Source: Hymenobacter sp. GOD-10R (lineage in GTDB: Bacteria > Bacteroidota > Bacteroidia > Cytophagales > Hymenobacteraceae). Taken from it: a stretch of DNA of 64,000 nucleotides. The notes below the pieces were generated by a model, which made no database searches, had not been told where the DNA came from, and saw only the letters and a program-made list of their open reading frames with translations. The first letter of the stretch is position 1. The number at the start of each line of letters is the position of its first letter. The stretch is taken from assembly GCF_035609205.1 (NCBI RefSeq), contig NZ_CP141184.1, positions 4,905,001-4,969,000 on the forward strand, written 5' to 3'. Shown in pieces: positions 15,896 to 23,134 of this stretch. Both the position numbers and the translations under genes were made by a program.

Positions 15896-16036
15896 GACAC
15901 TGTTCGAGAAAAAAGTTAAAAACAGTTATTGCTGTCTATCCTGCAACTATATCTAAGTTGATAAAAGGCAAATTAGCTTCGTCACCAAAAAATTCACTTG
16001 CTCTAGGTCCGTTCAGCACCTAGCTACTATGCTCTG

Positions 16037-17059
16037 CTAGAGCAACGGTGTAGCCGCCGCAGTTAATAGCCCATTGGTCTCTTGCACAAGGCCAAACGGC
16101 TCGTCACGAACAACTAGAAACCCGTCTAGGTCGCATACTTGCGCCAAGCTGCTGACCTGCAATGCCGACCAGATACCTAGCGTGGTTTCCACCATGCAGC
16201 CAATCATCGTCTGCAAGCCGTGTGCTTGGGTTTGGCGCAGTAGCTGGATGCCGTTCCGGTAACCTCCGGCCTTCATCAGCTTCATGTTCACGCCGTGAAA
16301 TTGCTGCGCTATACTCGCGAAGTCAGCGGTATCAGTTACCGATTCGTCAGCGAATACCGGATAAGGGCTCAGCGGCCGCAGGTAGCGGTAGTGGTCGACG
16401 CACGCGGCAGGTAAGGGCTGCTCCAGCAGGCGTACCTTCAAGCCAGGCAGCGTACTAATCTGCTCCAAAAACTGCAACAAGCTATCTGCGTCCGACCAGG
16501 CTTCATTGCCATCAATAATGAGTAGCCGGTCAGGTAGCGCGCGCGTGATTTCGCGGAGTAAATCGTAGCCACTTTCCTGATTTACCTTGATCTTGAGCAG
16601 CTCGAAACGCGCCATCCGTTGCTCGTTCACAAAGTCAGCTACGGCGCCCGGCTCCATGATAGGAAGCGTGAAAGCCGTTGGCACAGCAGCACCTGGCGCA
16701 GGCAGCCCTAGCACATGTGCTACCGACTGGCCCGTTTGATTAGCCAGCAGGTGTACGTACGCCGATTCGAGCCCAAACCGTAGGGCGTGGGCAGGAGTGT
16801 GAGCATCGAGCAGCGTACCTAGCTCCTCCAGCGAACCAATAGTAACTAAGCCTTTTGTAAGCAGTTGCTCAAATTCTGCCTGCAAACCCGCGGGGGTTTC
16901 GCCATAGCGTAGATTGGGGGCCGCCTCACCCCATCCAACGGCACCGCCCGTAGCAGCTACGCGCACCAGCAGGTTAGTTTTGGAAGTGGATGCGCTACGG
17001 GAGATCTTCCAAGTGTAGCGCAGAGGCAATTCACGCGTTTCAAGCGTCCAGGTGAGCAT
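16037..17059 (-). CDS. dipeptide epimerase (L-Ala-D/L-Glu epimerase type, enolase superfamily)
   Basis: The enzyme inverts the alpha carbon of a residue in a dipeptide, typically in recycling of murein peptides. The enolase-superfamily catalytic set is visible in order: the KIK motif in FELLKIKVNQESG (general base), metal ligands Asp in IIDGNEAWS, Glu in LLEQPLP and Asp in VFADESV, and the second Lys in VNMKLMKAGG. The C-terminal MIGCMVETTLGIWSA closes the barrel. The ATG at 17059 (340 residues) gives a normal N-terminus; the frame is open to 17095, but the extra residues (MLPFSAHHHRP) look non-native. No murein peptidase is adjacent. Confidence 0.92.
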   Translation of the reverse strand: MLTWTLETRELPLRYTWKISRSASTSKTNLLVRVAATGGAVGWGEAAPNLRYGETPAGLQAEFEQLLTKGLVTIGSLEELGTLLDAHTPAHALRFGLESAYVHLLANQTGQSVAHVLGLPAPGAAVPTAFTLPIMEPGAVADFVNEQRMARFELLKIKVNQESGYDLLREITRALPDRLLIIDGNEAWSDADSLLQFLEQISTLPGLKVRLLEQPLPAACVDHYRYLRPLSPYPVFADESVTDTADFASIAQQFHGVNMKLMKAGGYRNGIQLLRQTQAHGLQTMIGCMVETTLGIWSALQVSSLAQVCDLDGFLVVRDEPFGLVQETNGLLTAAATPLL

Positions 17060-17664
17060 GGCAGGCCGATGATGATGGGCAGAAAAGGGAAGCATTCGCT
17101 TCTCCTCGCAAATTGAGCAATTGTCGCAGATTCGACACGCTCAGCGTTATTCTTCTACCTGGCAAATAGTACAAAAGACCCCACTTGGTGACACAACCGA
17201 TAAGCAAAAGCTAGCGCCTCATGCTCCTGCAAGCGGATGGTCATGACGCCAAGTGCTACAAGAGCTTAGCACATAGCTTGAGGGCGTTGCCTGTTTTGCG
17301 CAGCAAGCTAGCTGCAGCTGCTAGCTATTGTACTGCCTAGCTACTACCATGCTCAAACACGGCATACTTCAGGCGGATAATTTCTACTGTATCGAACGCC
17401 TATTAGTACTACATAAACCTTACAGCACGAGCCTTTTACCACTAGGCTTCGGCTTAACAGCAAACATATTTCATTGTTTAGCTTAACCGATCGTCAGCGA
17501 GACTAATGCGTAAATTATTAACATTCAAACACATAAATATTAAAATAATATATATCTATAGAAAATACCATAATATTTAGCTTAATCTTCATCTTTTATG
17601 GACTCACCATCGTATTATCCTTATATGATCATTCTCCCTCCCCGCCGTCATTTCACCCGAGTTC
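17060..17664. other. 605-bp intergenic region, AT-rich in its second half
   Basis: No gene is supported here. The first half has many GCTAGC-type words; the second half (about 17500-17620) is strongly AT-rich (for example AATAATATATATCTATAG) and presumably holds the promoter of the PA14 gene. No convincing ORF, tRNA or terminator is seen. Confidence 0.6.
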
Positions 17665-18822
17665 ATGAAAGCTTTTTCCACCCGTTCCCTTCTATTCAAA
17701 TTCGCGATTTTCATAAGTAGCTGCTCCTTGTCTGCTCTAAGCATCACTCCTACGCTAGCGCAGGAAAAAGCAGATGCGGTTGGTCTTAAGGCAGACTACT
17801 ACAAAGGCTATTTCTACGATGAACTAGGTTTTTTCCAGACCCACACGCCTGCTATTACCGATCGAATTATTGACAAATTACAATTTGAGGAAGCTGAAAA
17901 AGACAACTTCGATATTGGCTCCGTGGCAACATATTACTCGCCCGGAATGCCGGATGAGTTCAGCGCCCGCTACCGCGGCAAACTATACATCACAACGCCC
18001 GGAACCTACACCTTCTACCTAGGTTCCGATGATGGAGCCTCCGTGTGGTTCGACAACGATTCGAAACCAGTGGCGAGCAACATAGGCGACAAATTCAGCT
18101 ACCGGGAAGTATCGGCCACGAAAGTACTTAGCGCGGGGTTTCACGACATTACCGTGTACTATGGGGAGCATGGCGGCAGTCAAGGATTGGTGCTAGAATA
18201 TGCCAACAAGGACAACGGCTTAGTGCGACAAGTAATACCAAACGGCGTGTTTTATCCGGTGCTAGGTTCTTTTAGCTCACCCGTACTAACTGACTTTAAA
18301 GTAACAGCCCGCTACCAAGCCGTTACGCTAGACTGGTACACGCAGACCGAGCGCAACAGCAGGTCGTTTGTGGTGGAGCGCTCGTTAGATGGAAAAAACT
18401 TCCAGGAGTTGGTCCAGCAGTCGGGGGCTGGCACCAGCCCTGATCCACATACGTACCAAGCCCAGGACCCAGAAGCCCCCATAGGTATAGTTTACTATCG
18501 GCTGCGTCAAGACCTCACGAACGAGAAACAGGTATACTCCCCCATCAAAGCGGTTACGATTGAACAGGTGCCCTCGCCTAGCTTCACGGTGTACCCAAAC
18601 CCCAACGCCGGGAAATTTTATCTAGAGCTTCAGCAGTATGTGTCGAAGGTAGCTACCCTCGAACTGTTTGATATGAGCGGCCGCCGCCAGTTTCAACAGG
18701 AACTGCTAGCCAACAACGGAGAAGCCTACCACGTTGCTCCGCAAGTAGCAACCGGCATGTATATCTTGCAGGTGAAGACCAGCACCGGCACACTAACCCA
18801 GAAAGTTGTTGTTGCTAAATAA
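17665..18822 (+). CDS. secreted PA14-domain protein with T9SS type A sorting domain
   Basis: The 385-residue protein has a signal peptide (about 1-32), then a PA14-type beta-barrel domain (about residues 38-180: GLKADYYKGYFYDE, YRGKLYITTPGTYTFYLGSDDGASVWFDN, HDITVYYGEHGGSQGLVLEY), which usually binds carbohydrate. A fibronectin-like segment (about 205-300) follows, and the end is a type A sorting domain: VYPNPNAGKFYLEL, then ATLELFDMSGR, then ATGMYILQVKT and KVVVAK. The C-terminal domain directs passage through the outer membrane by the type IX system and then is removed or anchored. A cell-surface sugar-binding role is inferred. Confidence 0.9.
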   Translation: MKAFSTRSLLFKFAIFISSCSLSALSITPTLAQEKADAVGLKADYYKGYFYDELGFFQTHTPAITDRIIDKLQFEEAEKDNFDIGSVATYYSPGMPDEFSARYRGKLYITTPGTYTFYLGSDDGASVWFDNDSKPVASNIGDKFSYREVSATKVLSAGFHDITVYYGEHGGSQGLVLEYANKDNGLVRQVIPNGVFYPVLGSFSSPVLTDFKVTARYQAVTLDWYTQTERNSRSFVVERSLDGKNFQELVQQSGAGTSPDPHTYQAQDPEAPIGIVYYRLRQDLTNEKQVYSPIKAVTIEQVPSPSFTVYPNPNAGKFYLELQQYVSKVATLELFDMSGRRQFQQELLANNGEAYHVAPQVATGMYILQVKTSTGTLTQKVVVAK

Positions 18823-18872
18823 CACTTACAGTGCTAGTTGTCGAAGCTAGCTACATGCTACCTAGCATCAGC

Positions 18873-18897
18873 AAAAAGGCCACTCCATGGCCTTTTT
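18873..18897. terminator. intrinsic terminator (AAAAAGGCCA/TGGCCTTTTT)
   Basis: Perfect 10-bp arms 18873-18882 and 18888-18897 around CTCCA, with the T-run in the right arm, 50 bp after the PA14 gene. Confidence 0.85.
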
Positions 18898-18949
18898 CTG
18901 TTAACTTACCTGCCTGACCAAGGAAAACCGGCTTACAAGCGCAAAAACT

Positions 18950-18957
18950 TATCTTTG
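18950..18957 (+). promoter_or_regulatory. -7 box TATCTTTG for the dicarboxylate symporter
   Basis: TATCTTTG fits TAnnTTTG, 35 bp upstream of the ATG at 18993. Confidence 0.5.
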
Positions 18958-18992
18958 CTAAGTTTCCGCCGATTCACCCCTGACTTTCTTGC

Positions 18993-20411
18993 ATGAAGTT
19001 TTCGCGTCTTGTCCCGCTAGTTCTTATTCTTCTTTTGCTGGCTGCGGCCCTTACCGCTCTATCGGCCTACCAAGTAGTGGCGCTACCAGCGGCCCTTCCC
19101 GTTGCTGTTCGGTGGATATTCTTAGCCGCTCTCGCGTTCTATGCCGCGCAGCGCCGTTCCCTCACGTTCTGGATTGTCGTGAGCATGTTTGTGGGAGCTG
19201 AACTCGGGCACGACTCTCCAGAGACAGCAATGAAGCTAAAAGTACTGAGCGACGTTTTCCTGCGCTTAGTGAAGACTATCATTGCCCCACTCGTATTTGC
19301 TACGCTAGTGGTGGGCATTGCTGGCCACGCGAACCTAAAGCAGGTTGGCAAGATGGGCCTTAAAGCGCTGGTTTACTTTGAGATTATCACCACGTTCGCT
19401 CTCTTTATTGGGCTGGCAGCCATCAACCTGACCAAGGCCGGCGTAGGCGTTACGCAGAACGGCGTAGGGGCCGAAACCGAAAAACTTCAGACAGTCAATC
19501 AGACCACGGCCGATATTATCTTACACATCTTTCCCGAGAACATTGCTAAATCGATAGCAGAAGGGCAAGTGCTACAAGTAGTTATCTTTGCCATCATCTT
19601 CGCTATTGGCTTAGCAATGGTGCACGAACAGCACCGCCGACCGATGCTCCGTTTTGCCGAGAGCTTATCGGAGGTGATGTTTAAGTTTACGAATGTGGTC
19701 ATGTTCTTTGCGCCGCTGGGCGTAGGTGGTGCTCTCGCCTACACAGTGGGCAAAATGGGTTTTGCTCCTTTGCTGAACGCATTCCAACTCCTACTCACAC
19801 TCTATGGAGCCCTGATTGCCTTTTTGCTGCTGGTACTGTTACCCGTCGCGCTGCTGATGCGCATTCCGGTGAAGCGCTTTGTACAAGCTATTGCCGAGCC
19901 GGTCAGCATTGCCTTTGCCACCACCAGCTCTGAGGCCGCGCTTCCCCGCGCCATGGAAGCCATGGAAAGCATTGGGGTGCCGCGGCGTATTGTGGCCTTC
20001 GTTATGCCAACGGGTTACTCGTTCAACCTTGATGGTACTACGCTCTACTTATCACTGGCAGCAGTTTTCGTAGCACAGGCAGCAGGTATAGAACTGTCGT
20101 TTGGCCAACAATTGGTTATGGTATTCACCTTGATGCTCACCAGCAAAGGCGTTGCGGGAGTACCTCGCGCCTCGCTGGTTATTCTGCTCGCTACGGTGGC
20201 GTCGTTTAATCTTCCCTCCTGGCCGGTATTTATCATCTTGGGCATCGACGCCCTTATGGACATGGCCCGCACGGCCGTCAACGTGATTGGCAACTGCCTA
20301 GCTACTGCTGTCGTGGCCCGTTGGGAGGGAGAATTTGTCGATAACTACTACGCTCCCGACGTCACGGCCTTAGCAGAATCTGACAGCGAGCTAGCTCACC
20401 AGGTGCATTAG
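18993..20411 (+). CDS. dicarboxylate/amino acid:cation symporter (DAACS family)
   Basis: This is a trimeric elevator-type carrier that imports C4-dicarboxylates, glutamate or aspartate with Na+ or H+. The family marks are clear: VKTIIAPLVFATLVVGIAGH (helix 3), the HP1 re-entrant loop with its serine-rich ATTSSEAALPRAMEAM (about residues 308-323), helix 7 with GYSFNLDGTTLYLS, the NMDGT-like motif, and the HP2 loop LTSKGVAGVPRASLVIL. Helix 8 carries DALMDMARTAVNVIGN with the substrate-binding Asp and Asn. The length of 472 residues is slightly long because of an N-terminal hydrophobic extension. The substrate cannot be told from sequence alone. Confidence 0.94.
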   Translation: MKFSRLVPLVLILLLLAAALTALSAYQVVALPAALPVAVRWIFLAALAFYAAQRRSLTFWIVVSMFVGAELGHDSPETAMKLKVLSDVFLRLVKTIIAPLVFATLVVGIAGHANLKQVGKMGLKALVYFEIITTFALFIGLAAINLTKAGVGVTQNGVGAETEKLQTVNQTTADIILHIFPENIAKSIAEGQVLQVVIFAIIFAIGLAMVHEQHRRPMLRFAESLSEVMFKFTNVVMFFAPLGVGGALAYTVGKMGFAPLLNAFQLLLTLYGALIAFLLLVLLPVALLMRIPVKRFVQAIAEPVSIAFATTSSEAALPRAMEAMESIGVPRRIVAFVMPTGYSFNLDGTTLYLSLAAVFVAQAAGIELSFGQQLVMVFTLMLTSKGVAGVPRASLVILLATVASFNLPSWPVFIILGIDALMDMARTAVNVIGNCLATAVVARWEGEFVDNYYAPDVTALAESDSELAHQVH

Positions 20412-20490
20412 GATTTTAAAAGTATATAATTAGTCGTATCTGCCTTATAATAAGCTCAGCAAAAAACGACTAAATTCCTATAATTTATTG

Positions 20491-20521
20491 AAAATAAGCC
20501 TGTTTTAAGCAGGCTTATTTT
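20491..20521. terminator. intrinsic terminator after the dicarboxylate symporter
   Basis: AAAATAAGCCTG (20491-20502) and CAGGCTTATTTT (20510-20521) are perfect complements with a 7-base loop. Confidence 0.85.
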
Positions 20522-20592
20522 GTTTATTCAAGTATTTATATAAATTATATAATGATTGTACTACACCATGAAGAAATAGTGCGGAAGTTGTT

Positions 20593-20600
20593 TATTTTTG
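20593..20600 (+). promoter_or_regulatory. -7 box TATTTTTG for the lipoprotein gene
   Basis: TATTTTTG fits TAnnTTTG and is 43 bp upstream of the ATG at 20644, inside an AT-rich stretch. Confidence 0.5.
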
Positions 20601-20643
20601 TATTCTACTCGCGCCCCCTCAGACCTACTTGCTGCCTATTTAC

Positions 20644-21288
20644 ATGAACTCTCTGCTGCGTTACTCGCTGCTTTGCTTGTCCTGTTTCCCACTTTTGGTC
20701 AGCTGTGTATCGGTTGATCGGGTAATTTTCAAATCTCACTCAGCCGCTTTCGAGAACCGCTTGCCCAACTTAGAGCTAGCCGTTGATCATAGCACGTTGG
20801 ATAATACGGATAGCTTAATGACTGATGCTCCGCAGCAGTTATTCCAGCATGAAGTAATCCAGAACATCGTTGATCCTACCGATAACATAAAATTTGGTTA
20901 CCTGAAGCTTACAGTCACTTCCGTGGTGAATGAGCGCAAAGGCAAGGGGTTTCAGGTCTTGCAAATAGCTACCCTTATGGCACCTAGCCTACTAGGTGTC
21001 CCCCTAGAGTATTATCGGAGCACCGTACGCGCGCAAGTACAAGTCGTTGACTCACACGGCCAGGTGCTAGGCACCTACCGGGGTGTAGGCTACTCGACTG
21101 TACAAGTAGCCCTCTATCACGGTTATTCTCAGACCAACGCGAGCCGCTTGGCCGATATTGATGCTTTGCGTCATGCCCTTGGCCAAATTCGTCCGCAAAT
21201 TGAAGGAGTATCGGATTTCTTGCGGGCTAGGCTGTTAGCGGGCGGCCCTATCGGGCCATTATCAGGCGCCACTGCCTTGGATCGGTAA
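20644..21288 (+). CDS. putative lipoprotein of unknown function
   Basis: From the ATG at 20644 the leader is MNSLLRYSLLCLSCFPLLVSC, a lipoprotein signal peptide with lipobox LLVS-C at about residue 21. A TTG five codons upstream could extend the frame but spoils the positive N-terminus. The mature part (about 194 residues) has no recognised motif; the segment KFGYLKLTVTSVVNERKGKGFQVLQIATLMAPSLLGVPLEYYRSTVRAQVQVVDSHG has the rhythm of a YajG- or DUF-type lipoprotein domain with alternating strands. It lies alone between two terminators. Confidence 0.7.
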   Translation: MNSLLRYSLLCLSCFPLLVSCVSVDRVIFKSHSAAFENRLPNLELAVDHSTLDNTDSLMTDAPQQLFQHEVIQNIVDPTDNIKFGYLKLTVTSVVNERKGKGFQVLQIATLMAPSLLGVPLEYYRSTVRAQVQVVDSHGQVLGTYRGVGYSTVQVALYHGYSQTNASRLADIDALRHALGQIRPQIEGVSDFLRARLLAGGPIGPLSGATALDR

Positions 21289-21338
21289 TTACAGCCGACA
21301 GTCTTCTGTAGTCAGCAGGCCTGTTTACGCCAACACCC

Positions 21339-21365
21339 AAAACCGCTCAAAAATTGAGCGGTTTT
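21339..21365. terminator. intrinsic terminator (AAAACCGCTCAA/TTGAGCGGTTTT)
   Basis: Perfect 12-bp arms 21339-21350 and 21354-21365 with a 3-base loop, followed by TTT. Confidence 0.9.
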
Positions 21366-21444
21366 TTTGTACCCTCATTAAACGCTCTGCCTTGGCAGTA
21401 ATCTATCGGAAGAAAATCGGGCTTAGCAACTTTATTCTTTCCTT

Positions 21445-22359
21445 ATGAGAGTCACCTCCTTCAAAACCTTCCTCTTCTTCCTGTTCGTGCTTATCCTGAC
21501 GACAGGCTACCTCGGTGCTTTTGCCCAAGGTCCGGCTCGGGGCGCCGACAAACCTGCTCGGAAAGAACTCCGGGTTTATTATGAGGAAAATATATTGCCC
21601 ACGGTGCGCCAACAGCGCCAAAAGTTAGAGACTCAGCTCTCGGCTGAAGACAAAGCCTTGCTGGCGACCTACCGCACCCAGTTGCAAGCTAACCGTCAGC
21701 AAGGCAATGCTTTGCGCCAAAGCCTACGAACTGCTCCTGCTACTAGCCCCGGTCAGGCCAGGTCTTCTCGCCCAGAACTCACAGAAGCACAACGGCAACA
21801 ATTTCAGCAGCAACGCACTGAGAATCACGCCATCATGCAGAAGGTAGCGCAACTAGCTCAGAAGTACAGCACCAATATCAAGCAGCTATCCACGGAAATC
21901 GAGCCGCAACGGGAGAAGTGGGTGGCTGACACGAAAGCTATTGTGGCGAAATACGCTACCCCTGAGCAACAAGAGCGACTAGCCCATTTCGCGGGCGGTC
22001 GGCACGGACGAGGTGGTGCTGGCCTAGGTCATTATTTCCGCCCAGGTGTGTTTCTGCTCATAGACCCTAGCGTCTCGGAAACATCCGCCACCACTGCTAC
22101 CAGCTTAGGTAGCACGGTATTTCCGAACCCAAGCACCGCTACTACCCAGCTAGAGTACGCCGTTACGAAGGCGGGCCCCGTAACAGTGGAGTTGTTAGAT
22201 AGCCGTGGCACTACGCTGCGCACGCTGATCAGCCAGCAAAGCAAGGAAAAAGGCTCTCACGTATTGGTAACCAATGTAGACGATCTGCCTAGTGGTACCT
22301 ATTACTACAAAATCACTACCCGAGCCAGCACCGAAACCAAACGCTTTCAAAAGCAATAA
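21445..22359 (+). CDS. secreted LTxxQ (Spy-like) helical protein with T9SS sorting domain
   Basis: The 304-residue product has a signal peptide (about 1-28). Residues 40-185 are a charged, Gln-rich helical region, with LTEAQRQQFQQQR (an LTxxQ motif as in the Spy/CpxP periplasmic chaperones) and ATPEQQERLAHFAGG at its end, followed by a short Gly/His-rich linker (GGRHGRGGAG). The C-terminal 75 residues form a type A sorting domain: VFPNPSTATTQLEY, VTVELLDSRGTTLRTL and LPSGTYYYKITT. The combination implies that a Spy-like helical cradle is exported to the cell surface rather than staying in the periplasm. The chaperone role is inferred from the motif only. Confidence 0.8.
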   Translation: MRVTSFKTFLFFLFVLILTTGYLGAFAQGPARGADKPARKELRVYYEENILPTVRQQRQKLETQLSAEDKALLATYRTQLQANRQQGNALRQSLRTAPATSPGQARSSRPELTEAQRQQFQQQRTENHAIMQKVAQLAQKYSTNIKQLSTEIEPQREKWVADTKAIVAKYATPEQQERLAHFAGGRHGRGGAGLGHYFRPGVFLLIDPSVSETSATTATSLGSTVFPNPSTATTQLEYAVTKAGPVTVELLDSRGTTLRTLISQQSKEKGSHVLVTNVDDLPSGTYYYKITTRASTETKRFQKQ

Positions 22360-22381
22360 CTAGGACAAGAATTACGTACAG

Positions 22382-22406
22382 AAGCCAGCCCGCGCAGGGC
22401 TGGCTT
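22382..22406 (+). terminator. intrinsic terminator after the LTxxQ gene
   Basis: AAGCCAGCCC (22382-22391) pairs with GGGCTGGCTT (22397-22406), followed by TTTTG. Confidence 0.85.
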
Positions 22407-22436
22407 TTTTGTTGAAGCTGCTGCGGGCGGTCCACG

Positions 22437-22444
22437 TATCTTTG
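22437..22444 (+). promoter_or_regulatory. -7 box TATCTTTG immediately upstream of the next lipoprotein
   Basis: TATCTTTG fits TAnnTTTG and lies 6 bp before the ATG at 22451, so the transcript should be nearly leaderless. It overlaps the in-frame upstream extension, which therefore cannot be translated. Confidence 0.5.
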
Positions 22445-22450
22445 CGCTCT

Positions 22451-23035
22451 ATGCTACGCAATTTGTTTTCCTGGCTCCTGACTGGTGGAGTTGCTTTTGC
22501 CCTAGCCGCTTGCTGCGGCAGCGTTACCTGCGATAAACAGGACGACTACGCTGATGCTTTGCTTTTCAAGTTCAACCTAGACACAACTAGTACGCAGGGT
22601 TTTGGTCGAAAAGACATCGATACAGTATACCTGAAGCGCTACACTAAACCTACCAACTCGGCGGTCAAAGTAGCTGTCGAGACGATACAAATTCTTCGCA
22701 CTCGCCGCCAAGACAGCACAGCCATCGTGCTCAACAATAATGCTCCCTTCACGACCGCAAACAACTTAAAACTGAATAGTTACAGGTATAATATATTTGT
22801 TGTGCACCGCATGAAAGGCTTCAAACCAGATACTGCACGCTACGTCATTGATAACATCCAGCTCAATGGCAACTACCAGGGCGATGGCTGCTGCACTTAC
22901 TATGTAAACCAAAGTAAAAGTGCTCAGATCAGTCAGATGAAAACTTATGGTGTTCCAACGAACACCATTACCTATGACTTCACCAAACCAGCTGGGCAAA
23001 CAAGGCAACGCGTTTACACGCTGAACCGGTACTAG
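22451..23035 (+). CDS. putative lipoprotein (DUF6452-like)
   Basis: The 194-residue product starts with a leader ending in the lipobox LAAC-C (residues about 17-21), followed by a second Cys pair (CGSVTC). The start ATG at 22451 is fixed by the promoter box just before it. After the Cys-rich start comes a beta-rich domain with DALLFKFNLDTTSTQGFGRKDIDTVYLKRY and a conserved-looking GDGCCTYYVNQS near residue 150. This pattern is what I recall for Bacteroidota lipoproteins of the DUF6452 type, but the assignment is uncertain. Function is unknown. Confidence 0.7.
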   Translation: MLRNLFSWLLTGGVAFALAACCGSVTCDKQDDYADALLFKFNLDTTSTQGFGRKDIDTVYLKRYTKPTNSAVKVAVETIQILRTRRQDSTAIVLNNNAPFTTANNLKLNSYRYNIFVVHRMKGFKPDTARYVIDNIQLNGNYQGDGCCTYYVNQSKSAQISQMKTYGVPTNTITYDFTKPAGQTRQRVYTLNRY

Positions 23036-23134
23036 GGCTAGCTACGTACACAAGTAGTAGGCAAAGCTAGGTAGGCTTTCGATTATAGTTCTCCCCCTCA
23101 ACTTATTAGCGCCTTCACCTGTTTTGCCTCCACT

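Noticed and set aside
17221..17340. 39-codon frame in the gap before the PA14 gene
   Set aside because: It has an ATG but no leader, membrane helix, domain or ribosome binding site, and ends in CTAG-rich spacer.
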